Assembly (NCBI GenBank): GCA_030601755.1
Contig: JAUWBF010000005.1
Coordinates: 20,534-84,533 of the forward strand
DNA: 64,000 nucleotides
Direction: 5' to 3'
Source of the DNA: Verrucomicrobiota bacterium
Lineage (GTDB): Bacteria; Verrucomicrobiota; Verrucomicrobiia; Opitutales; Opitutaceae
The notes under the pieces are model-generated. The model was not told the origin of the DNA. It saw nothing but the letters and a program-made list of their open reading frames with translations, and did no database searches. Shown here one piece after another: positions 36,449 to 44,920 of this stretch; position 1 is the stretch's first letter; each line of letters starts with the position of its first letter. A program made the translations under genes and the position numbers.

Positions 36449-37234
36449 TCAGATGGCGCGGAGGACGCCGTTGGCATCGAAGGCGGCGACGCCTTGCAAC
36501 GACTCGGCAAGGGCGCTGCGGAGCCATTGCTCGCGGGCCTGCGGGCTGGCTTGCAGCTCGGCGTTGAGATCGAGGGGCTCGGGAGCGGGCACGTCGGCCC
36601 CGTCCTCGATGAGGCCGGCGGCGACGGCGGTGTCGTAGTCGACGTCGACGACGTCCATGTGCGAGCCGAAGTCGAAGGGCGGGTAGTCGACGCCAAAGCG
36701 ATTGATCGCGCGCCAGATCGGGTCGGCCTTGAGGGCGATCATGCGGCCGCCGAAGAAGGTGCCGCCGGCGGCGGCCCAGCGCGCGGGCCAGTCGCGCGGC
36801 TCGCGGGCTTCCTGGATGCGGACGAGTTCCCAGGCGGGCCACTGGTCGAGCACGGCGAGCTGCTCGCCTTGCAGCTTGTAGCCGGCGCCCTGGGCCTGCT
36901 GGAGGTTGGTTTCGAGGATGAGGTTGAGCCGGGCGTCGGAGCGCAGGTCGGTGAGGTCGGTCTCGTCAACCTCGGCGCCGAGGGAGCCGAGCAGGCGCTT
37001 GAGTTCGGTGCGGGCGGTGGCGGTGTCGGTCTGGCCGCCGAGGAGGCGGTCGACCTGGTCGCTGATGGCCTGGAGGGTGTTGGCCTGCTGCACGCCGGCG
37101 GAGAAGATCGAGCGCTCGCGCAGGGCGGCGGGGATGGTGTCGAGCAGGTCGGTCCGCAGATCGGTGGGCAGGAGGCTGCGCACCACTCGGGAGTCGAGGG
37201 CTTCCTGGAAGGGGAGCGGGGTGTCGAAGATCAT
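36449..37234 (-). CDS. Phage head morphogenesis (gpF-like) protein
   Basis: 261-residue protein starting MIFDTPLPFQEALDSRVVRS. The central segment DWPARWAAAGGTFFGGRMIALKADPIWRAINRFG and the following DYPPFDFGSHMDVVDV match the pattern of Mu gpF/SPP1 gp7-type head morphogenesis proteins. In Mu this gene follows the portal; here it lies after capsid and connector genes. The start overlaps the stop of a 56-residue ORF (ATGA). Confidence 0.8.
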   Translation of the reverse strand: MIFDTPLPFQEALDSRVVRSLLPTDLRTDLLDTIPAALRERSIFSAGVQQANTLQAISDQVDRLLGGQTDTATARTELKRLLGSLGAEVDETDLTDLRSDARLNLILETNLQQAQGAGYKLQGEQLAVLDQWPAWELVRIQEAREPRDWPARWAAAGGTFFGGRMIALKADPIWRAINRFGVDYPPFDFGSHMDVVDVDYDTAVAAGLIEDGADVPAPEPLDLNAELQASPQAREQWLRSALAESLQGVAAFDANGVLRAI

Positions 37235-37401
37235 GCGGAGGCCCTCCCCTCTTTGGGCTTCAGATTTTTTGCCACAGAGCCAAGCCGGAGCTCGGACACA
37301 GAGGGCACGGAGTCGAGCTCGACCAGCAGGCGCAGGGTGACGACGAGCGCGAGGAGCTGCTCGAAGGGCACGGTGCGGATGATGTGGTCGAGTTCGGACA
37401 T
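37231..37401 (-). CDS. 56-residue phage ORF with repeat-derived C-terminus
   Basis: Start at 37399-37401 (MSELDHIIRTVPFEQLLALV) and TGA overlapping the gpF-like start. The first half is an ordinary amphipathic sequence, while residues from about 31 (DSVPSVSELRLGSVAK) are encoded by a CACAGAG-type repeat (37271-37313). The repeat seems to have replaced or extended the original C-terminus while keeping the reading frame and the coupled stop. Function unknown. Confidence 0.55.
   Translation of the reverse strand: MSELDHIIRTVPFEQLLALVVTLRLLVELDSVPSVSELRLGSVAKNLKPKEGRASA
37271..37313 (-). repeat. Second CACAGAG-family copy in the prophage
   Basis: GCCACAGAGCCAAGCCGGAG... matches 36317-36359 with only a few differences over 43 bp. 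It lies in frame in a small coding sequence. Confidence 0.8.
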
Positions 37402-37413
37402 GGTTTCGGAGTT

Positions 37414-37584
37414 TTAACGCAAAGGCGCAAAGGCGCGGAGGGAGACGCGGCGGCCGACATAACGCCACGGGCCAACACCGAGAGGACCAACTTGCTCAAA
37501 CCCGAGACGGCGCAGCAGGCGCCAACGTAGACGCCGCATGGCGGCCTCAAGCCAGGTCTCTTCGATGGTGATTCCGTCGCACAT
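37414..37584 (-). CDS. 56-residue basic phage ORF with repeat-derived end
   Basis: Start at 37582-37584 (MCDGITIEETWLEAAMRRLR), 2 bp after the connector gene stop. It is Arg-rich with an amphipathic helix. The last residues (RRVSLRAFAPLR) are encoded by an AACGCAAAGGCGCAAAGGCG element (37415-37436), the same family as the host repeat at 469-541. Small and unsupported by homology, but well placed in the operon. Confidence 0.5.
   Translation of the reverse strand: MCDGITIEETWLEAAMRRLRWRLLRRLGFEQVGPLGVGPWRYVGRRVSLRAFAPLR
37415..37436 (-). repeat. AACGCAAAGNCGCAAAG-family half copy in the prophage
   Basis: AACGCAAAGGCGCAAAGGCG shares 18 of 20 positions with the host arm at 469-488. It lies at the 3' end of a small late ORF and provides its stop codon region. 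Confidence 0.75.
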
Positions 37585-37586
37585 GT

Positions 37587-38039
37587 TCAGAGGCCGTCTT
37601 GCTGGGCGCGGGTGAATTGGCGGGCGCGGGCCTTCCACCTGGGCGAGGCGGGGGCGCTGATGACTTCGGCCGACTCGGTGGCAGGCTGCTCCAGCGAGAA
37701 GCGGCAGGCGGCGACCTCGCGGAGCTTGGCGACGGCGGCGGTGTTGGCGGCGCGGCGGTCGTCATCGAGGAGCGCGCCGCCGGGCAGGCGCGTGGCGGCC
37801 TCGTAGCGGATGCGGGTGATGGCCTCGCCGAGCAGCTCGTCGGGGATGGTGGCGCCGTCGCCGAGGGTGTTGCGCGAGCAGGCGGCGACGTAGCCGCGGA
37901 TCTCGCGGATGACCTGGGCGATGATCTCGGGGATGGGGTCGCTCTGACCGGAGGCGAGCGCGGCGGTCTGCGCGGCCTCCAGCTCGGGGCCGGCCCACTT
38001 GGTGAGCACGTCGTCGGTGGTGAGGGTGATCCAGGACAT
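37587..38039 (-). CDS. Head-tail connector (Mu gp36-like, DUF1320)
   Basis: 150-residue helical protein starting MSWITLTTDDVLTKWAGPEL. The sequence IPEIIAQVIREIRGYVAACSRN with LLGEAITRIRYEAATRLPG matches the pattern of Mu gp36-type connectors, which bridge head and tail. It follows the capsid gene and a terminator, starting the next block of structural genes. Confidence 0.8.
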   Translation of the reverse strand: MSWITLTTDDVLTKWAGPELEAAQTAALASGQSDPIPEIIAQVIREIRGYVAACSRNTLGDGATIPDELLGEAITRIRYEAATRLPGGALLDDDRRAANTAAVAKLREVAACRFSLEQPATESAEVISAPASPRWKARARQFTRAQQDGL

Positions 38040-38101
38040 CGGAGGGAATAAGGGAGGAGGGAAAGGGAGTGAGGGGGACTCGGCGGCGGGTCGTGATTTC
38101 T

Positions 38102-38132
38102 AAAAAGCCCCGACCGGCGCACGGCCGGGGCT
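38102..38132 (-). terminator. Rho-independent terminator after capsid gene
   Basis: On the minus strand AGCCCCGGCCG, loop, CGGTCGGGGCT is followed by TTTTA. It lies 30 bp after the major capsid stop and could set capsid mRNA level above that of the downstream genes. Confidence 0.85.
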
Positions 38133-38161
38133 CGAAGAAACAACAACGCTGTTGGCGGGGA

Positions 38162-39091
38162 TCAGCTGATGGTGAGGCGCTTGACGCACTCGGTGCTGAC
38201 GACCTGCACATCCTCGGACCAGTCGAGGGCGTAGATGTCGGACCGGGCGGACTCGTCGCGGTAGCTGCGCACGGCGTCCACGCCGCCGGCGCGGGTCATG
38301 AACGTCTTGGCGAACGAGGGGTCGTAGATCGTCGGGCTGTTGGAGCCGTAGAAGATGTAGACCTCCGCGCCGACGATGTTGGTGGCGTTCTTGGCGGCGC
38401 CGAACTTGGTGGTGTCCTTGGAGAGGACGCCCACGCGGATCTCGATGCCGGGGTTGAGCAGCATCTGCGCAGCCTGGCTGTTGGTCACGCCGATGAGGGC
38501 GGCGCCGGGCTGGCGGGCGATGACTTTGGCGTGGTTGCGGAAGACCTGCCAGGCCCCGATGCCGAAGACGATGCGGTTGGGCATCATGCCGGTGGCGGTG
38601 GCGATGGCTTGGATCTGCTCGTCGATCTCGGTGACGGGGTCGTTGGAGGCGTTGCTCCACACGCCCTTGGAGCCGACGGCCGAGACAGCGTTGGCGATGG
38701 CGGTGAAGACCTTGGCCTCGTGGCTGATGGTGCCGGAGCTGACGAGGGTCGAGACCTTGCTTTCCTCCAGCGCGGCCTGCGCGCCGGAGGCATCCCCGGC
38801 GGCGTCGCGCTCGGCGTCGTCGATGGCGATTTCAAGCGCGTTGGGCTTGCAGTTGAAGGTCGGGTCGGTGGCCTCCAGCTTGATGCGGGTGGCACCGCCG
38901 CCGAGGGCGCGGGCGGTGTCGTAGAGCTGGAAGGCGTTTTTGGAGTCGTATTTCTTGAACTGGCCGATGCTCACGCCCGTCGCGACGGTCGGGGCGATAA
39001 ACTCGGCGAGGCTGGAGCCCAGGTCCTGCGAGAGGCCGAAGGCGTAGTTGGTGAGGCGGCCGTTGTAGGACGCGTTGGCACGTTTGCTCAT
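38162..39091 (-). CDS. Phage major capsid protein
   Basis: 309-residue protein starting MSKRANASYNGRLTNYAFG. Placement after protease/scaffold and the small head protein, size, and stretches such as AEFIAPTVATGVSIGQFKKYD and RIVFGIGAWQVFRNHAKVI are those of a capsid subunit. It is not obviously Mu gpT; it looks closer to the capsids of other siphophages. A strong terminator follows immediately, consistent with high expression. Confidence 0.82.
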   Translation of the reverse strand: MSKRANASYNGRLTNYAFGLSQDLGSSLAEFIAPTVATGVSIGQFKKYDSKNAFQLYDTARALGGGATRIKLEATDPTFNCKPNALEIAIDDAERDAAGDASGAQAALEESKVSTLVSSGTISHEAKVFTAIANAVSAVGSKGVWSNASNDPVTEIDEQIQAIATATGMMPNRIVFGIGAWQVFRNHAKVIARQPGAALIGVTNSQAAQMLLNPGIEIRVGVLSKDTTKFGAAKNATNIVGAEVYIFYGSNSPTIYDPSFAKTFMTRAGGVDAVRSYRDESARSDIYALDWSEDVQVVSTECVKRLTIS

Positions 39092-39127
39092 GATGATGTA
39101 TCTGGGTTGTGGTTACAGGACGGTGGA

Positions 39128-39529
39128 TCAGGCCGCGTCGATGAAGACGGGCTCGATAAGGCGGGCCTTGATGAGTTCGCCGGCGGTGCCGGACTCCAGG
39201 GCGACGGCGACCTGCACGCGGTCGGTGCTGCCGGGGTCGGCCTTGACGGCGCCGAGCGTGGTGCCGTCGAGCACGAGGGTGGTGCCGAAGTTCACGGTGC
39301 CGGGCGTGGCGGCGAGCTTGACGTCGACGAGGCCGGCAAAGCCGGGCAGCGCGACGGAGTCTTTGCCGTCGGTGTCCTCGCCGTTGACGATGACACCCAC
39401 GGGGATGTCGGTCGCGGCGGCGATGAGGGCGGCGGAGCCGGAGGAGTTTTTGACGAAGTAGCCGTCGAGCGCGGAGTGGTCGGCCGTCGGCGTGAGGGGG
39501 ATGATCTGATCAGTCTTGCGGATGCTCAT
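39128..39529 (-). CDS. Small head (decoration-like) protein
   Basis: 133-residue protein starting MSIRKTDQIIPLTPTAD. The Gly/Ala/Val-rich composition and the segment PVGVIVNGEDTDGKDSVALPG recall DUF2190/gpD-type decoration proteins. It sits between scaffold and capsid genes, where such proteins usually lie. Starts further upstream are open but overlap the previous gene. Confidence 0.7.
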   Translation of the reverse strand: MSIRKTDQIIPLTPTADHSALDGYFVKNSSGSAALIAAATDIPVGVIVNGEDTDGKDSVALPGFAGLVDVKLAATPGTVNFGTTLVLDGTTLGAVKADPGSTDRVQVAVALESGTAGELIKARLIEPVFIDAA

Positions 39530-39575
39530 GATGCGTGTGGATGACGAGGGTTGCGATGCGGTGGATTGCGGGAGA

Positions 39576-40652
39576 TCAGCCAAGCGTCTTGGCGTAGAGG
39601 GCGGGCTCGGCGGCCTTCACGGCGGCGTGGGCCTGCTGGTAGGTGCAGCGGTTGCTGGTCTTGTAGGCGGTGACCTTGGCCTCGAAGTCGGCGGCGGCCT
39701 GCTCGGCCCCCTTGGCGGCGTTCGCGTCGGGCGTGTCGGCGCCGGCGCGGTTGTGCGTGCGGGCGTAGCCGGAGCCGTCCTTGCCGAGCGCCGCGATGAA
39801 GGCGAGGCCCTCGGCGCGGTTCTTGGTGAGGAAGCCCTCGGCGGTCTTGCGGGCGTCGCCCTGGAGGCCGGCGGCGTCGAGGTCGCGCTGGATCTGCTCG
39901 GCCTCGAGCTGCTTGAGGCGGTTGGTGGTGGCGGCCATTTCCTCCTTGGAGGACTTGGCGGCGGTGGTGGCGGCCTTGAGAGCGGCGTCGATGGCCTCGG
40001 GGGCGGCATCGGCCGCGACGGACTGGCCGAGCGCGGCCAGCAGTGCGATGACGAGTTCTTTGTTCATGGTGCGGATTGCGGGTTGGGTGGTTGCCGGGTC
40101 GCCCTGGCGGTTGCTCAGGGGCAACATGCCCCGGAAGGTGGGTTGGTTGGTGAAGGCGCCGCCGAGCAGCGCGATGGGGTGGGCCTCCTCGCCGGCGTTG
40201 TAGGTGCGCGGGGGAAAGCCGAGCACGGGCGAGAAGTGGCGAAAGTCGCCGCCGGCGAGCGCGGCCTGGCCGCTGGAGGTGAGGCGCAGCTGCGCCCACA
40301 GCTCGGCACCGTCGGCCCGGCGCTCGATGTTGTTGATCCAGGCGCCGGCGCGGGTGCTCTTGCTGGTGTCGCTGCTCTCGTGGTCGAAGTCGACGAGGAG
40401 GCCGGCGAAGCCGGGCTCGGCCGCCCATGCCTTGAAGCGGTTCTCGATGGTCGCGAAATCGGCGGGCTCGACCACCTGGCGGATGACGACTTTCTGGCCA
40501 CCGGGCATTTCCAGCTCCTTGTCCATGGAGCCGGTGCGGCCGATCTGGAACCAGCCGTCGGCGGGGAGCGTGAAGCCGTTGTCGGCGGCGGTGGTGACGC
40601 GGTTGAGGGTGACGGCGAGGCCGATGGCGTGGAGGTAGGTGTCGGGTGTCAT
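39576..40652 (-). CDS. Phage head protease/scaffold (Mu gpI-like)
   Basis: 358-residue protein. The N-terminal half (about 1-190) has VDFDHESSDTSKSTRAGAWI and HFSPVLGFPPRTYNAGEEAHPIALLG, the pattern of Mu I-type prohead proteases with likely catalytic His and Ser in this area. The C-terminal half is a helical, Ala/Glu/Lys-rich scaffold. An internal in-frame ATG at 40065-40067 (residue 196, MNKELVIALLAALG) could start a scaffold-only product of 163 residues, mirroring the I/Z arrangement of Mu. Confidence 0.85.
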   Translation of the reverse strand: MTPDTYLHAIGLAVTLNRVTTAADNGFTLPADGWFQIGRTGSMDKELEMPGGQKVVIRQVVEPADFATIENRFKAWAAEPGFAGLLVDFDHESSDTSKSTRAGAWINNIERRADGAELWAQLRLTSSGQAALAGGDFRHFSPVLGFPPRTYNAGEEAHPIALLGGAFTNQPTFRGMLPLSNRQGDPATTQPAIRTMNKELVIALLAALGQSVAADAAPEAIDAALKAATTAAKSSKEEMAATTNRLKQLEAEQIQRDLDAAGLQGDARKTAEGFLTKNRAEGLAFIAALGKDGSGYARTHNRAGADTPDANAAKGAEQAAADFEAKVTAYKTSNRCTYQQAHAAVKAAEPALYAKTLG

Positions 40653-40657
40653 GGCGA

Positions 40658-42214
40658 TCAGCGAAGGAGATTGCGGAGCCAGCCGAGCAGGCCGGCGCGG
40701 TTCTTGGTGACGGCCTGCTGGGCCTGCGCGGCCTCGGCGGCTCCGGAGACGAGCGCGGGACCAAGGATGGACTCCCAGGCTTGGGCGAGCTGGCCGGTGG
40801 CGTCGCCCTTGAGGATCTCGGCGCCGAGCGCGGGCAGATCCTCGCGGAGCTTGGCGAGGGCGGCGTCGAACTTGGCGTCGTCCTCCTCGTCGGCGATGGC
40901 GGCGATGCGCTGGATCAGCGGACGCAGCGCGGTGGTCTGCGCAGCGGTGAGGCGGCGGAGGGCCTCGGCGCGGAAGAGCTGGTCGCGGGCCTGGCCGCCA
41001 CCGGCCACCGGAGTGTCGCGGTTGTAGGTGGGGGCGAAGCCGAAGCCGGGGGCGGCCGGCGGAGCGACCGGCGCGAGGGTGAGCTTGTAGCCGGTTTTCT
41101 CGGACAACTCGGCGGCGTCCATCTGGAGGCCGGCGGTCTTGGCCTTGACGGCGTGGTCGAAGACGACGCCGACATCGACCTGGTCCTTGGCGGCCAGCTC
41201 GAAGTAGGCGAGCACCGGCTGGCCGGGGAAGCGGGCGGCGAGCAGGGCCTTGTCGAGCTGCGCCTGGAAGACCTCGGAGATCTCGCCGGCCTCTGCGAGG
41301 GCGAGGTCGTAGAAGGTGTCTTGGTGATTGTCGCCCTGGCTGCCACCGCCGAGCCCGGCGGGCGCGGTGAGCATGGTGAGCTTGCCGGAAGTGCCAGCCA
41401 TGACGATCTGCTCATCCTGGTAGGCAAGGTGGTCGCGGAAGGGATTGGTGCCGCGCGCGCCATCGGGCACGGTCTGGATCTTCGCGCCGTTGGGGAGGAC
41501 GCCGCGCATGTCGCCGACGACGGCCTCGGCCATTTCCTGATACTCGCCCTCCTTGCCGGCCGGCACGTTGGCGGGCATCTCGGCGAAGAGCGGGGGGATG
41601 CCGTAGACCTCGACAAAACCGTCCCAGTCTTTTTGCGAGAGGTTTTTGCGCAGCCAGCAGATGAAGCCGATCTCGTTGATGGGGTCCTCGACCTCGCGGA
41701 TCAGGAAGTGGCGCAGATCCACGGGGGTGCCTCGGGAGGTCTGACGCGCCTCGGCGTTGTATTCCCAAGCGCCGTAGAGGCCGTCGCGCACCCAGTGCCA
41801 CTGCTCGACGGGTTCGAGGCGCACGATGGACTGGCGTGGGTCGTCGCCCTGATACACCTTTTCGAGGTGGGCGAAGCCGCGGAACTCGGCGAGGGCGAGG
41901 AACCCGAGCGCCTGGCGGAGGTTTTCGATACGGTCGTAGGCGGCGCGCAGGTAGTCGGCCTGCTGCTTGGCGGCGGGCGTGGCGTCGACCTGCTTGATGT
42001 CCCAGTCGAGCTTGGTGAGGGCGGCGAGGCGGCGGCGTTTGAGGCCGCGCAGGGTGGCCTCGCGCTTTTCAAGGAGGCGGTAGGTCCACTGGAGGTCGGC
42101 ATACGTGCCGGCCTCGCCGTCTTCGAGCATGGAGACGGCGCGCTGCATGGTGAGGCCGCGCAGGGGATTGAAGCGGCTGCGCCACTTGTCGACTTTGGCG
42201 AGGTTGGCGATCAT
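40658..42214 (-). CDS. Phage portal protein (DUF935, Mu gp29-like)
   Basis: 518-residue portal through which DNA is packaged. The start at 42212-42214 gives MIANLAKVDKWRSRFNPLRG. DUF935 traits include LQWTYRLLEKREATLRGLKRRR near the N-terminus, EKVYQGDD, and the middle KDWDGFVEVYGIPPLF. The reading frame is open far upstream but the extra part has no family character. It lies between terminase and protease genes, as in Mu. Confidence 0.9.
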   Translation of the reverse strand: MIANLAKVDKWRSRFNPLRGLTMQRAVSMLEDGEAGTYADLQWTYRLLEKREATLRGLKRRRLAALTKLDWDIKQVDATPAAKQQADYLRAAYDRIENLRQALGFLALAEFRGFAHLEKVYQGDDPRQSIVRLEPVEQWHWVRDGLYGAWEYNAEARQTSRGTPVDLRHFLIREVEDPINEIGFICWLRKNLSQKDWDGFVEVYGIPPLFAEMPANVPAGKEGEYQEMAEAVVGDMRGVLPNGAKIQTVPDGARGTNPFRDHLAYQDEQIVMAGTSGKLTMLTAPAGLGGGSQGDNHQDTFYDLALAEAGEISEVFQAQLDKALLAARFPGQPVLAYFELAAKDQVDVGVVFDHAVKAKTAGLQMDAAELSEKTGYKLTLAPVAPPAAPGFGFAPTYNRDTPVAGGGQARDQLFRAEALRRLTAAQTTALRPLIQRIAAIADEEDDAKFDAALAKLREDLPALGAEILKGDATGQLAQAWESILGPALVSGAAEAAQAQQAVTKNRAGLLGWLRNLLR

Positions 42215-42366
42215 CGGGCGGAAAGGGCGAGAGGTTGAGGTGAGGCGGCGCGGAGGGATGCCTTGCAAAGCCGTTGCAAGCCGCCGACACGGGCCGCGAG
42301 CAATCCGGACGGGGGTTGATACCCCTGCGGGGCTCCTGGGCGGGTTTCTGCGGCGGTATTCATGGT

Positions 42367-43725
42367 TCAGGCGAGGAGGGCGCGGTCGCGGCGGTTGCGG
42401 ATGGCGCGGCCGGCGCGGGCGGCACGACCGGAGCGGACGGTGGAGAAGCGGCCGGCGGCGGTGGCGCCGTCGCCGGCGGCGCGCACGGCGAGGGCGAGCG
42501 CGGTGCAGCGGTCGGAGTGGCCTTCGCGGGTGCGTGGCGCCCAGTAGTTGTATTGGCCGTTGTTCACGACCTGCTGCATGGCGTGCAGGTCCTCGCGCAC
42601 GGCGCGGCTGATGGGCACGCGCAGCTTGGTGGGGGCCTCGAAGGCGCGGCGGAGCTTGGGGAAGAGGTCGCGCTTGAAGGCGGCGGTGAAGGTGCAGAGC
42701 TCGACGCGGCCAAACTCGTGGCCCTCGGGGTGCCAGCGGCCGTAGGCCTTGGCCATATAGTCGCCGAGGCCGACGCCGGGGCCGGTGTAGTCGAAGCACA
42801 CGCGGCGGGCGCACTCGATGCGGCTGCGCAGGATCTCCAGCTGGTCGGGCGTGTCGACGCCGCGCAGGACGAGGACCTCGCGGGTGACGAGGATGTCGGC
42901 CTGGCGCTCCAGCACCCAGCAGACGGTGGGGTCGTTCTGCCGGCCGAAGTCGATGCCGACGAAGTAGGAGGCGAGGCCGGGCTTGAGGTCGCCGGCCTCG
43001 GTGGCGTCGGCGCTCTCGGCGAGGGCGATCAGCTCGTAGGGCAGGAGCACGTTGGAGCCGTCGAGGAACTCGCACTCGAACTCCTGGGCCCAGCCCTCGG
43101 GATCGTCGAGGCCGGCGCGCAGGGCGTCGATGTCGATGGGCAGGCCGCCGGCCTTGGCGTCGTGGATGGTGGTGCGGTGCTTGGAGTAGCCGTTGGGCTT
43201 GTCCCAGAGGTCGAAAAACTTGTTACCCTTGCCGTTGGGCGTGGAGGCGATGCGGAGCTTGAACTGGCCCTTGAGCGGATTCGAGATTGAGGGGTAGATG
43301 CCGCGCCAGATGGCGTCGGGGTCGTCGTGAAAGGCGAACTCGTCCAGGATGAGGTTGGCCGAGTAGCCGCGGGCGGTGGAGGGGTTGGCGGGGAGCGCGA
43401 TCATGCGCGAGCCGTTGCCCCAGCGGATCTCGGCGGAGCGCATGAGGGCCTCGCTCTGGCCGCGGTTCTCGACGTAGTCGGACACGGCGAGCTGGAAGGC
43501 CTCGGCCCACTGCTTGGCCTTCTCCATGAACTCGAGCGCCTGGCGCTCGCCGGCGGAGAGCACGACCCACATGTCGCCGGGCTTGGCGGCGCAGTCGCGC
43601 ACGGCCTCGGCGGCCATGCCCATGGACTTGCCGATCTGCCGGGAGGCGAGCCAGAGCTTGAAGCGGGCGGCGTCGTCGACGAACGCGCGCTGGTAGCTCA
43701 GGAGGATGTCGAGCGGCGAGTGCAT
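42367..43725 (-). CDS. Terminase large subunit (Mu gp28-like)
   Basis: 452-residue DNA packaging motor. The ATPase part shows the FKLWLASRQIGKSMGMA Walker A region and the Walker B-type LILDEFAF, followed by the coupling motif ASTPNGKGN. The nuclease part has VGIDFGRQNDPT and the acidic VCFDYTGPGVGLGDYM. The start at 43723-43725 shares one base with the stop of the small subunit gene. Confidence 0.92.
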   Translation of the reverse strand: MHSPLDILLSYQRAFVDDAARFKLWLASRQIGKSMGMAAEAVRDCAAKPGDMWVVLSAGERQALEFMEKAKQWAEAFQLAVSDYVENRGQSEALMRSAEIRWGNGSRMIALPANPSTARGYSANLILDEFAFHDDPDAIWRGIYPSISNPLKGQFKLRIASTPNGKGNKFFDLWDKPNGYSKHRTTIHDAKAGGLPIDIDALRAGLDDPEGWAQEFECEFLDGSNVLLPYELIALAESADATEAGDLKPGLASYFVGIDFGRQNDPTVCWVLERQADILVTREVLVLRGVDTPDQLEILRSRIECARRVCFDYTGPGVGLGDYMAKAYGRWHPEGHEFGRVELCTFTAAFKRDLFPKLRRAFEAPTKLRVPISRAVREDLHAMQQVVNNGQYNYWAPRTREGHSDRCTALALAVRAAGDGATAAGRFSTVRSGRAARAGRAIRNRRDRALLA

Positions 43726-44246
43726 CACTTGATTCCGAAGATCTCCTTGATGCGCGCGGCGCGCTGCTCGGGGGTGAGGGTGTCGTCTTTGATGGCCTTC
43801 TCGGCCTCGTCGGCCTGCGCGGCCTTCTTCTCCAGGAGCGCTATGCGGCGGGCGTCGCGCTCGCCGGCCTCGCGGGCGAGGCGGAGCTTGGCAAGGCCGA
43901 TGTAGGTCTCGGCGTCGCCGGCCTTGAGGGCCTGCGCCTCGAACACGGCCTGCGCGGCGCGGGCGACCTGGTCGTCGTCGAGCCGCACGTCGCCAAGAGC
44001 GCGCAGGGTGGCGGCGACCTCGTCGGCCGTGGACTTGGCGACCTCCAGGCGGCGGCTGGTGGGATACCAGCGGAAGAAGGCGGAGAGCGCGGCGGGCGAT
44101 GTGTCGACCTGCCACTTCTCGGCGGCGACCTTGCGCACCTTGGCGTAGCTGTGCTCGCGCAGGAGGGCGAAGAGCTGCTCCTGCACGACCTCGGGCAGGG
44201 TCTTGAGCGTGGCGTCGCTGCGGGGCTTGGTGGCGGTGCGGCGCAT
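43725..44246 (-). CDS. Terminase small subunit (DUF3486, Mu gp27-like)
   Basis: 173-residue DNA-recognition subunit. It begins MRRTATKPRSDATLKTLPEV, followed by the helix-turn-helix-like VQEQLFALLREHSYAKVRKVAAEKWQVDTSPAALSAFFRWY and a coiled-coil C-terminus. Directly upstream of the large terminase gene with overlapping stop and start. Confidence 0.85.
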   Translation of the reverse strand: MRRTATKPRSDATLKTLPEVVQEQLFALLREHSYAKVRKVAAEKWQVDTSPAALSAFFRWYPTSRRLEVAKSTADEVAATLRALGDVRLDDDQVARAAQAVFEAQALKAGDAETYIGLAKLRLAREAGERDARRIALLEKKAAQADEAEKAIKDDTLTPEQRAARIKEIFGIK

Positions 44247-44248
44247 GG

Positions 44249-44647
44249 TCAGAGGCGGGCAGGAGGGGGTTGCAGTCGGCCGGCAGCGTGACCCGAGACG
44301 GTCGGGCTATTGCTTTCGCCGGTAAATGACCCGCCCCGCAGGGCGGTAGGAAACCCGGCGCGCTCGATGGCACCGGCCGACTGGTGAACACCGGCGGGCA
44401 TGGCAGCCGCCGAAGGAAGATCACGCCGCGCAGGGACTACGGCGGCATCGGCCGGGCCGGCTGGGCTTTCACCGTTTGCGGCTGCGGGCGTGAAGGTGAA
44501 GAGCGCGCAGGCGCGATCAAAGAGGCGGTGACCGCAACCGATGCCGACGCCCAGCGCGAAGACGCACACGACGATGAGCAGCATCATGCCGATGGTCTCC
44601 AGCCAGCCCGGCTCGGTGGGGTCGGTGCAACGACCGGAGCAGCTCAC
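44249..44647 (-). CDS. Small phage membrane protein
   Basis: 132-residue protein with the start GTG at 44645-44647 overlapping the previous stop (GTGA). One membrane segment (IGMMLLIVVCVFALGVGIG) follows a short Cys-containing N-terminus. The C-terminal 80 residues are Ala/Pro/Gly-rich and look disordered. It may be a holin-type or spanin-related lysis protein, judging by the neighbours, but no family was recognised. Confidence 0.6.
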   Translation of the reverse strand: MSCSGRCTDPTEPGWLETIGMMLLIVVCVFALGVGIGCGHRLFDRACALFTFTPAAANGESPAGPADAAVVPARRDLPSAAAMPAGVHQSAGAIERAGFPTALRGGSFTGESNSPTVSGHAAGRLQPPPARL

Positions 44648-44913
44648 AGCCGCACCTCCAGCGCCCAGGCCTCGCCGGCCTCGGTGAGCTTGTATTTGCG
44701 GCCGGTCTCGGAGCACACGCCCAGGGCGCGGCCTTCGCGCTCGGCATGGCGCAGGGCGTCGTCGATCTCGGAGCGGGCGGGCTCCATGAAGTCGATCTTG
44801 ATGGCGACGCTGTCGACCAGCGCGCGCTCGGGCACGAGGCGGCCATTGACCTCGCGGAGGCTCTTGACGACGGCGCGGTCGATCTGGTGCTGGCGTTCGG
44901 TGCGGGTGCTCAT
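44644..44913 (-). CDS. Small winged-helix-like phage protein
   Basis: 89-residue protein starting MSTRTERQHQIDRAVVKSLR. The pattern of two helices, then RSEIDDALRHAERE and KYKLTEAGEAWALEVRL, looks like a winged helix-turn-helix. It sits in the block before terminase and may be a late regulator or structural adaptor. Function not known. Confidence 0.65.
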   Translation of the reverse strand: MSTRTERQHQIDRAVVKSLREVNGRLVPERALVDSVAIKIDFMEPARSEIDDALRHAEREGRALGVCSETGRKYKLTEAGEAWALEVRL

Positions 44914-44920
44914 GGGAAAA

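Noticed and set aside
37414..37638. Extended 74-residue version of the small Arg-rich ORF
   Set aside because: The extension overlaps the connector gene; the internal ATG at 37582-37584 gives clean operon spacing.
42215..42366. Possible small gene between portal and terminase
   Set aside because: Frames here are short, lack ribosome sites and run into the portal gene in another frame; treated as a spacer.
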